From: CAZMXP01 sp964570285
Lineage (GTDB): Bacteria; Planctomycetota; PLA2
Direction of reading: 5' to 3'
Assembly: GCA_964570285.1 (NCBI GenBank)
Contig: CAZMXP010000082.1
Span: 1-13,483 of the forward strand
Length of the DNA stretch: 13,483 nucleotides
Shown here: in pieces, positions 5,782 to 12,655 of the stretch
Position numbering within the stretch: position 1 is the stretch's first letter
Layout of the letters: the number at the start of each line of letters is the position of its first letter
Position numbers and translations under genes: made by a program
Notes under the pieces: generated by a model
The model's input: only the letters and a program-made list of their open reading frames with translations
The model's database searches: none
What the model was told of the DNA's origin: nothing

Positions 5782-6981
5782 ATGCTCCCCGAAACCGTCC
5801 TGACCGCCCTCGAAGGCGAACTCAAGTCCATCCGCGACGCGGGGCTCGCGAAAGACGAACGCATCATCACGACGCCGCAGGGCGCGCGCATCCGCGTGAA
5901 GGGCGGAAGCGAGGTCCTGAACTTCTGCGCGAACAACTACCTCGGGCTGTCGAGCCACCCGCGCATCGTCGCGGCGGCGAAGCGCGCGCTCGACGAGCAC
6001 GGCTACGGCATGAGCAGCGTGCGCTTCATCTGCGGCACGCAGCAGATCCACAAGGACCTCGAGCGCGCCGCCGCCGAGTTCCTCGGCATGGAGGATTCGA
6101 TCCTCTACGTCGCCTGCTGGGACGCGAACGGCGGGCTCTTCGAGATCCTCCTCGGCGAGGAGGACGCGGTCGTCAGCGACGCGCTGAACCACGCGTCGAT
6201 CATCGACGGCATCCGCCTCTCGAAAGCTGCGCGCTACCGCTACGCGAACGCCGACATGGGCGACCTCGAAGCGAAGCTGAAGGAGGCGCGCGAGAAGGGG
6301 TGCCGACGGCTGCTCATCGCGACCGACGGCGTCTTCAGCATGGACGGCACCGTCGCGCCGCTGGGGAAGATCTGCGACCTCGCCGACCGCTACGAAGCGA
6401 TGGTGATGGTGGATGACAGCCACGCGACCGGATTCCTCGGCGCGACGGGGCGCGGGTCGATCGAGGAGTGCGGGGTGATGGGCCGCGTCGACATCGTCAC
6501 GACGACCCTCGGGAAGGCCTTGGGGGGGGCCGCGGGGGGGGTGACGGCGAGCAAGCGCGCGATCATCGAACTGCTGAGAAACCGCAGCCGCCCCTACCTC
6601 TTCTCGAACACGCTCCCGCCGCCGGTCGCCGCCGCGGCGTGCGAGGCCTTCCGGCTGCTCTCGGAGACGGGCGACCTCGTGAAGAAGCTGAAGGCGAACA
6701 CGAAGCGCTTCCGCGACGGCATGAGGGCGGCCGGCTTCGAGGTCCGCGGCGTGACGCCGATCGTGCCGGTGATGCTCTACGACGAGCGCCTCGCCCACGA
6801 GATGGCGCGGAGGCTTCTCGCCGAGGGGATCTACGTGATCGGCTTCTCCTTCCCGGTGGTGCCGAAGGGGCAGGCGCGGATCCGCGTGCAACTCTCCGCC
6901 GCCCACGACGGCGAACAGGTCGACCGCGCGATCGCGGCCTTCACGAAGGTGGGACGCGAACTGGGGGTGCTGAAGGGCTAG
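5782..6981 (+). CDS. kbl: Glycine C-acetyltransferase (2-amino-3-ketobutyrate CoA ligase)
   Basis: This PLP enzyme of the alpha-oxoamine synthase family cleaves 2-amino-3-ketobutyrate with CoA into glycine and acetyl-CoA, the second step of threonine breakdown after threonine dehydrogenase. The 399-residue length matches E. coli Kbl (398). Visible landmarks are LNFCANNYLGLSSHP (46-60), SSVRFICGTQQIHKDLE (78-94), the cofactor-contacting VDDSHATGFLG (210-220), and the Schiff-base lysine K245 in TTTLGKALGGAAGG (E. coli K244). The FICGTQ motif favours Kbl over the sister enzymes BioF, HemA and SPT. No tdh gene is within the window. Two G8 tracts (6522-6529 and 6534-6541) encode GG pairs just after K245. 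Its TAG stop shares CTAG with the stop of the convergent lipoprotein gene. Confidence 0.94.
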   Translation: MLPETVLTALEGELKSIRDAGLAKDERIITTPQGARIRVKGGSEVLNFCANNYLGLSSHPRIVAAAKRALDEHGYGMSSVRFICGTQQIHKDLERAAAEFLGMEDSILYVACWDANGGLFEILLGEEDAVVSDALNHASIIDGIRLSKAARYRYANADMGDLEAKLKEAREKGCRRLLIATDGVFSMDGTVAPLGKICDLADRYEAMVMVDDSHATGFLGATGRGSIEECGVMGRVDIVTTTLGKALGGAAGGVTASKRAIIELLRNRSRPYLFSNTLPPPVAAAACEAFRLLSETGDLVKKLKANTKRFRDGMRAAGFEVRGVTPIVPVMLYDERLAHEMARRLLAEGIYVIGFSFPVVPKGQARIRVQLSAAHDGEQVDRAIAAFTKVGRELGVLKG

Positions 6982-9900
6982 CGTCCTTCCAGCACGCCCC
7001 CGCCGAGGAAGACCTGGATGCGGTGGGTCTGGCCGAACTGGAGGGAGACCGCGGCGTCGGGGATGCCGTCGCTGTTGAAGTCGCCCGCAACCATGCTGCC
7101 CGCCGCGGTCGCTACCGGGAGCAGCGTGACGACGGGCGTCGAAAAGGTCCCGAGCGGTTGTCCCGACGCGTCCACTTCGCCGAGCAGGGCGGCGAGCGCC
7201 GGCCGCTGCGAACTCAGCAGCAGGAGGTCGGGCACTCCGTCGCCGTTGATGTCGGCCACGCGGACCATGACCGCCGTGAATGCGGGCTGGCCCTGCAGCC
7301 CCGGCTCGACTCCCGGCCCCTCCGTGGCCGTCCCGGCCGCCTCTTCGAGCGCAGCCTCCAGCTCGAGCGGCAGGGCGAACGGACCGTCGGCGGCGACATG
7401 ACGCATCCGCCCCGGTTCCAGATCGATGGCGCGCAGGGAGGCGGGACTCGCCGCAATCGCGACCAGAACCCGGTTCGGGCCCGCTTCGTAGGAGATTGCC
7501 TTCGCCCGCGACAGCGGGGGCGCTTCGAAGTGCCGAGAACGGTCGCCGGTGGCGAGGTCCACGGCGATCAGCGCATCCCCATCCAGCAGCAGGGCGCGCA
7601 CGCCGTCCACGACAACGGAGTGGGGCGCGACAAGCCCGGGGCCCTGACCCCGCAGCGTGGGAGTCTCGACCGGGGGATCGTTCGGATCTTCCGCCGGAGT
7701 CTCGATGATCTCGACGCCCGACAGCACGGTGCGATCCCCGGTCCCCAGATCGACGATGAAGACGACTCCCCTGTCCCTGTCGCTCACGACGGCGCGGTCG
7801 CCGTCGAGCAGCGCGATCCCCGAGGGCATCCCGAACGCGAATCCGTCACCCATCGCCACCGCCCCCGACGCGGAGAGTTCCGTGATAGAGAGCGACGTGA
7901 GATCGATGGCGCGGATGCCGGCGAAGGTCTGCGCCGCCCCGTCGGTGAAAGTGCCCGCGACGAGCAGGCGGCCGGCGTCGAGCGCGAGCCCGGCAGGGGC
8001 ACCCAACCCCTGCGCAATCGACGCGACCTGACCTGTCGCCAGATCCAGGCGCTTGATCTCCTGGCCGTCGATCAAGTAAGCGAAGGCTTCCGCCGCGTCG
8101 GCGACAACCGCCCCCGGCGCGTCGAGTCCCCCCGCGATCTGCGAGAGCGAGCCGTCCCGCCCCGTCCTGAGGAGCGCCTTCTTCCCCGCGTCGGTGACCA
8201 GCGCGCCGTCGGCAACCGGCGCTACGCCTGCGGCGTTCTCGAGCCGTAGCCCGGGGCGCCAGAAGAGCACGCGCACCTCGCCGCGGGCGGTCACAACGCA
8301 GAGGTCATCGTGGCCGTCCAGATCGAAGTCGGCCGCCGCGAGGGTCTGGAACGTTGTCGTCGCGATCTCTTGGTCGACATTCGTCGGGCTCGTCGGGAGA
8401 CCACTCATGTTCATCCCGGCGAAGGGGTCCGTGCCGCTGCCCGCCCCCTTGGCGAACCTGATCACGCCCTCCGCCACATCGAGGAAACAGAGGTCGCCAT
8501 TCCCATCCCCGTCGAAGTCGCCGGCGACGATCGCCTCGGGCTGCCGGCTCGCCGTCAGCGTGAGGACGGCATCCTCGCTCAGCCGCTGTCCCGGCAGGCC
8601 CTTGAAGATCGAGACTCCGGCGGCGGTCGCGATGGCCACGTCGAGGTTGCGATCGCCGTCGAGGTCGGCCAGCACAGGCGGCTGCTGCATTCCGTCCTCG
8701 TAGGGGGCGAACACCCTCGTCGACAGGGAGAAATTGCTGGTGAACGTGCCATTGGGGAGGGTGTGGAACACCTCCAACGTGGCCCCGTTCGTCGTCAGGA
8801 ACTCCATGGGGAGGCTGCCGCTCACCTCCGCCGCGATCAACCGCTTCTTCCCCGCGAGGCCGACTCCCGAACCCGCGATGCCGGTGAAGACGAAACGCCC
8901 CTCGCCGATCCCGTCGGATCCCGCACCCCTCGACTTCTCGACGAAGCCGTCGTCGCGCCCTGCGATGTCGAGGATCCTGTCGCCGTCGAAGTCGGCGGCG
9001 ACCTCGAGCAGCAGCGGACTCGTGCGCTGGATCGAGGCCCCAGGGGTGAACGTCCCGTCGCCGCGACCCCGGGCGCCGCGGCCCAGCAGCACGCGCACGT
9101 GGCCGTCCGCCGGCGTCGTCACGACGAGGTCGGCGATCCCGTCGGCGTTGAAGTCCGCCGACGCGATCGAGGTCGGCGCGGTACCGTCCGCGGGCCCGTC
9201 CGCCGGCACCCTCACGCCGAACGCTCGCGCGGTGAGGAACGTCGCATCGCCGCGCCCCGCGCTCCCGCCGCCGTACCGCACCTTCACGGGCTGGCTCTCG
9301 TCGGGGAAAGGCTCCGAAACCGCGAAGGCGAGATCGAGGATGCCATCCGAGTCGAAGAAACCTGAGGTCACGAAGCTCCTGCCCGTGCCGGCGATGCGGA
9401 CATGATCCTGCGGGGGGAAGAACCGCAGATGGTCGATCCCGTCGGCCCCGGCACCCGTCAATACATCGAACGTGCCGTTGTCGTGGGTCACGACGAGGTC
9501 CAGCCAAGGGTCGCCGTTCAGGTCCGCACCCAGGATGTCGACGGCGCGCCCCGAGATCGGTGTCGTCGTCGTGCCCGGGAACCCGCCAAACGCCGTGCCG
9601 TGATCGACATGCACCGCGCTTCCGACCCCGAAGGCCAAGTCTGGAAACGGATCCTCGCGGTTGAACTGACCGACCTCCACCGCATCGGCTCCGAGGCGCT
9701 TGTCGTCGAGGAGCCTGACCTCGCTGCCCACGACCCCGAAAGGAACTCCCCCGCTCCCCGCGGAGTGCAGGCGCGCCGAATTCGTACCTTGGCCCCCGGG
9801 GGTCAGGAGCCCGGCGACGAGCGCATCGATCCCGTCGCTGGCGTCGATCTCCCCCACGACGAGGTCCCGCGGCTCCATGTCGGAATCGACCTCGAAGTCC

Positions 9901-11204
9901 TGCACGCGTTCCAGGAGGGTGCCGTTCTCCGACAAGCGGACGACCGCGATGTGCGTGGCCTTTCCGATCATGCCGGTCGCCACGATGTCCGACCGGCCGT
10001 CTCCGGTCACATCCGCCACTTCGAGATCGACGATGGTCAGTCCCGCAAGCACCGAGAGGCTGATCGGCGTCCCGAATGTGCCGTCACCCAGCCGCGGCGC
10101 CGAGGCCCGGCGGTTCCCGAGCAACACGCTGACCTGCGAGTTGCCCTGATGCATGACCGCCAGGTCGCGGATCTGATCCCCGTTGAAGTCGCCGACACGG
10201 ACATGGTCGGGCCGCTCGCCGGCGGGGAACCGCACGGCATCCTGGAAGCGCCCGTCGGTCCCGATCCGGGTGCTCGCCGCACATTCCCCGGAAGCGGTGA
10301 GCGGACTCTTGTTGCCCGCGAAGTCCACGGCACGGACCTGCAGATAGTGCGTGCGGCCGGCGGACAGCCCCCCGAGCACCAGCGATCGCGAGGCGCCGGA
10401 GACTCCCACGGGGCTATCGAGCTTGCCGCCCTGCGGGTCGAAGGGCTCGCCCTCGTAGAGCGTGCCGCGATCCCCATCGGGACGCAGGTCGGGAAGTCTC
10501 TCCCCGCCCACGTGGTAGTGGACCTCGTAGGAGGCGACTCCGCTACCGACATCGTCGGCCTCCTGCCATGCGATGAGAAGCTGCCGCGGCGCGGGCGCTG
10601 CGATGTTGAGGATCGTCGGGGGGCTCGGGGGCAGCGTGTCGACGACGAACTCGTGGTGGTCGTAGGCCGCCTTCTGTTTCGTGATGTCGAGTGCGCGCAC
10701 GAGGATCGAGTACTCACCGTCGTCGAGGCCCGAGAGCGTCAGGAATTCGTTGACGAGCGTCACCGAGAGCCCGGTCGCCTGCGCCAGGGGCGTGGGCGGC
10801 TCGCGGAAGAAGCCGGCGCAGGGGTCGGTGCCGGTGAGCGGATCCGGGACCGGGTTGCGGCACTGCGCGAGGACTGCATCGAGATCGGCCGCGGTCGCGG
10901 CGGCGTCGCCGCCGAACAGGAGCCTCGGAACGCCATCGGACCCCCGGATCACGAGCAGCACCTGCAACCGGATGACGGTCGGCTTGTTGACATCGAGGAA
11001 GAGCGTCAGCGAGGTGGCCCCCACGAATTCCGGGGGAGTCTCGGGGGCACCCGGCTCCGGATTGCGCCGGATCTCCACGGTGGGGTCGCTCAGGTCGCCG
11101 CTCCCGGCCGGGCGTGCGAGCCCAGCCGCAGCCCCCGCACCCAACGCGAAGGGACCGCACCCCGCCATCAGCACCAGCAGGCCAGCGACTGTAAGCCTGG
11201 ACAT
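6978..11204 (-). CDS. Large FG-GAP/VCBS-repeat lipoprotein with Fn3-like domain and NHL-like propeller
   Basis: The 1408-residue product starts with a lipoprotein signal, MSRLTVAGLLVLMAGC, with acylation expected at C16, so it should be membrane-anchored outside the cytoplasm. I chose the ATG at 11204 for this reason; an ATG at 11249 would add 15 unlikely residues. Residues ~60-190 form a beta-rich domain ending in YSILVRALDITKQKA. A fibronectin-III-like domain follows (~192-312; LLIAWQEADDVGSGVASYEV, YLQVRAVDFAGN). FG-GAP calcium loops D-x-D/N-x-D-G-x-x-D occur near 339, 398, 452, 561, 618, 684, 738, 847, 896 and 959, then again at 1318 and 1375. Between 967 and 1318 lies a different propeller-like stretch (~1005-1270) with NHL/WD-style blades such as GIALLDGDRAVVSDRDRGVV and ALIAVDLATGDRS. 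Such proteins usually act in adhesion or ligand binding; no enzyme motif is seen. It is transcribed divergently from the metallopeptidase gene. Confidence 0.85.
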   Translation of the reverse strand: MSRLTVAGLLVLMAGCGPFALGAGAAAGLARPAGSGDLSDPTVEIRRNPEPGAPETPPEFVGATSLTLFLDVNKPTVIRLQVLLVIRGSDGVPRLLFGGDAAATAADLDAVLAQCRNPVPDPLTGTDPCAGFFREPPTPLAQATGLSVTLVNEFLTLSGLDDGEYSILVRALDITKQKAAYDHHEFVVDTLPPSPPTILNIAAPAPRQLLIAWQEADDVGSGVASYEVHYHVGGERLPDLRPDGDRGTLYEGEPFDPQGGKLDSPVGVSGASRSLVLGGLSAGRTHYLQVRAVDFAGNKSPLTASGECAASTRIGTDGRFQDAVRFPAGERPDHVRVGDFNGDQIRDLAVMHQGNSQVSVLLGNRRASAPRLGDGTFGTPISLSVLAGLTIVDLEVADVTGDGRSDIVATGMIGKATHIAVVRLSENGTLLERVQDFEVDSDMEPRDLVVGEIDASDGIDALVAGLLTPGGQGTNSARLHSAGSGGVPFGVVGSEVRLLDDKRLGADAVEVGQFNREDPFPDLAFGVGSAVHVDHGTAFGGFPGTTTTPISGRAVDILGADLNGDPWLDLVVTHDNGTFDVLTGAGADGIDHLRFFPPQDHVRIAGTGRSFVTSGFFDSDGILDLAFAVSEPFPDESQPVKVRYGGGSAGRGDATFLTARAFGVRVPADGPADGTAPTSIASADFNADGIADLVVTTPADGHVRVLLGRGARGRGDGTFTPGASIQRTSPLLLEVAADFDGDRILDIAGRDDGFVEKSRGAGSDGIGEGRFVFTGIAGSGVGLAGKKRLIAAEVSGSLPMEFLTTNGATLEVFHTLPNGTFTSNFSLSTRVFAPYEDGMQQPPVLADLDGDRNLDVAIATAAGVSIFKGLPGQRLSEDAVLTLTASRQPEAIVAGDFDGDGNGDLCFLDVAEGVIRFAKGAGSGTDPFAGMNMSGLPTSPTNVDQEIATTTFQTLAAADFDLDGHDDLCVVTARGEVRVLFWRPGLRLENAAGVAPVADGALVTDAGKKALLRTGRDGSLSQIAGGLDAPGAVVADAAEAFAYLIDGQEIKRLDLATGQVASIAQGLGAPAGLALDAGRLLVAGTFTDGAAQTFAGIRAIDLTSLSITELSASGAVAMGDGFAFGMPSGIALLDGDRAVVSDRDRGVVFIVDLGTGDRTVLSGVEIIETPAEDPNDPPVETPTLRGQGPGLVAPHSVVVDGVRALLLDGDALIAVDLATGDRSRHFEAPPLSRAKAISYEAGPNRVLVAIAASPASLRAIDLEPGRMRHVAADGPFALPLELEAALEEAAGTATEGPGVEPGLQGQPAFTAVMVRVADINGDGVPDLLLLSSQRPALAALLGEVDASGQPLGTFSTPVVTLLPVATAAGSMVAGDFNSDGIPDAAVSLQFGQTHRIQVFLGGGVLEGR

Positions 11205-11213
11205 GGCAGCAGG

Positions 11214-11219
11214 ATGGTA
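11214..11219 (-). promoter_or_regulatory. -10-like box TACCAT for leaderless lipoprotein gene
   Basis: On the minus strand TACCAT ends 9 nt before the ATG at 11204. There is no Shine-Dalgarno in the 9-nt spacer. It forms one half of an 86-bp divergent promoter region with the metallopeptidase gene. Confidence 0.35.
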
Positions 11220-11277
11220 CTGCGGGCGCCCTTGGCGCTTCCAGCGCAATTCCCCGCGTCGCCTCAGGATGCGCGAG

Positions 11278-11283
11278 TAGGAT
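11278..11283 (+). promoter_or_regulatory. -10-like box TAGGAT for leaderless metallopeptidase gene
   Basis: TAGGAT ends 7 nt before the GTG at 11291. It could also be read as a weak GGA ribosome-binding site, but the fit to TANNNT and the spacing match the other boxes here. Confidence 0.38.
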
Positions 11284-11290
11284 CTCTGCC

Positions 11291-12655
11291 GTGCGGACCC
11301 TCTGCCCGCTCGTGCTGCTGCTCTCGCTCCGCGCGGCGGCGCAGGAGCCGGTGCTCGTCACGGCCGGCGACGCCCTCGATGCGGACGTTTGCCAATCGGT
11401 GGCCCGGGAGGTGATGGCGGGGCTCGAGGCGTACACGCGGATGAAGTTCCGGCGGCCGGTGCCGGTGGGCGTGCTGCCGAAACGGGAGTGGGAGGCGATG
11501 ATCGCGCAGGCTGGCTTCGCCGGCGACGTCGCGCGGCAGGGGCTCGCGTTCTACGACCCGGACGAGAACTCGGTGACGGTCTCTCCTTGGGTCATGGGCG
11601 GCTACGTGCTGCCGGAGCCGCTGAAGAAGGCGAAAGAGGAGTGGGTCGCGGAACTCGAATCGACGATCATCCATGAACTGATGCACGCGCTGCACCACCA
11701 GAACTTCCATGTCGTGCTCGGCGGGGCGCGGCAGGCGTCGATGCGGGTCAAGGGGCTGTCGGAGGGGGAGATCGACGCCGCGACGGTCGAGTTCATCACG
11801 GCGGAGGGGACGGCCGAACTGGTCTCGGTGCGCGTCGCCTCCGACGCGGCCCAGGCCCATCTGGTCTACCGCCCAGGCGCGCAGCTCTCGTCGCCGGAGG
11901 GGTACCTCGGGAAGTACCAGCCCAACGGCAAGGACCCCTTCATCACGACGCTGTTCGCGTCGGGCTACCAGGATGGCCTCGACGTGATGCACCACCTCTC
12001 GCTGAAGGCCGGCGCGCGCGGCGTCCGGGCCATCCTCTACCGCCCCCCTCCCGCCGTGCTCTTCTTCGATCCCGCCCGCCTCGCGGCGCTCCGCCTCGAC
12101 GATCCGCCCGACCCCGATTCGATCTTCGGTTTTCTCTCGCCGGACCGCCCGACCGGTCTCGAGGTCTATCTCGCCGTGAATCCGGGGAACCGCCGCTTCT
12201 TCTCCGAGGCGCGGCACACGCCGGGGGGCCCGCGCGCGGAGGGTTGCCTGCTCGGCTATGTGACGACGGTGGGCGAAGAGTCCGACGCGAATGGCCGCGG
12301 CAGCTACGCGTTCTGGATCGGCGATCCCGACCGGAAGGGGACCTGGTCGGCGGATCAGGTCGCGTCGCTGAAGGAGACGAACCCCTCAGGAGTCTCCGAG
12401 AAGCGTCTCCCGATGTCTCGGCTCGTCTCGAGGCAGGAGCAAGTCGACCTGCTGTCGGTAAAGTCGGGAGACGGCGGCCTCTACATGCGAGGCGAATGCC
12501 GCGGCCTCGTCGTGTTCGCCCACGAGAGCAAGCCGACGCCCAACCTAGAGCGGCGTGTCCTCGACGCGGTCGCCGCGCTCTTCATCAAGCGCCCGACACC
12601 AGCCCTCTACGAGAAGGCCGCCGCGGAGGCGCGGGCGCGGCTTCGCGGCAACTAG
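11291..12655 (+). CDS. Secreted HEXXH zinc metallopeptidase-like protein, family not recognised
   Basis: The 454-residue product has a short signal peptide (RTLCPLVLLLSLRAAAQEP, cleavage about residue 17-18). The zinc motif H128-E129-L130-M131-H132 lies in STIIHELMHALHHQNFH, and FITAEGTAELVS about 40 residues later supplies the likely third ligand E172 in EGTA, the gluzincin-type arrangement. A later segment, FASGYQDGLDVMHHLSLKAG (222-241), resembles the Y-x-x-G-x-x-F helix often seen after the active site of such peptidases. The C-terminal half (~270-454) is unassigned. I do not recognise the family or a substrate; periplasmic or extracellular proteolysis is inferred. The GTG at 11291 was chosen for the signal peptide. 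The gene is divergent from the FG-GAP lipoprotein, so shared regulation or a processing link is possible but unproven. Its last 71 bp overlap the convergent acyltransferase gene. Confidence 0.75.
   Translation: MRTLCPLVLLLSLRAAAQEPVLVTAGDALDADVCQSVAREVMAGLEAYTRMKFRRPVPVGVLPKREWEAMIAQAGFAGDVARQGLAFYDPDENSVTVSPWVMGGYVLPEPLKKAKEEWVAELESTIIHELMHALHHQNFHVVLGGARQASMRVKGLSEGEIDAATVEFITAEGTAELVSVRVASDAAQAHLVYRPGAQLSSPEGYLGKYQPNGKDPFITTLFASGYQDGLDVMHHLSLKAGARGVRAILYRPPPAVLFFDPARLAALRLDDPPDPDSIFGFLSPDRPTGLEVYLAVNPGNRRFFSEARHTPGGPRAEGCLLGYVTTVGEESDANGRGSYAFWIGDPDRKGTWSADQVASLKETNPSGVSEKRLPMSRLVSRQEQVDLLSVKSGDGGLYMRGECRGLVVFAHESKPTPNLERRVLDAVAALFIKRPTPALYEKAAAEARARLRGN

Noticed and set aside
6468..8249. 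593-residue plus-strand frame spanning the kbl/lipoprotein junction
   Set aside because: It runs through two well-supported genes in other frames and is Arg/Gly-rich with no domain.
11205..11249. Upstream ATG (11249) as start of the lipoprotein gene
   Set aside because: It would put 15 charged residues before a typical lipoprotein signal peptide and destroy its N-terminal character.
9402..11414. 670-residue open frame on the plus strand
   Set aside because: It is antisense to the FG-GAP lipoprotein gene, whose frame has clear domains, a lipoprotein signal and repeated calcium loops. Long shadow frames are expected at this GC content.
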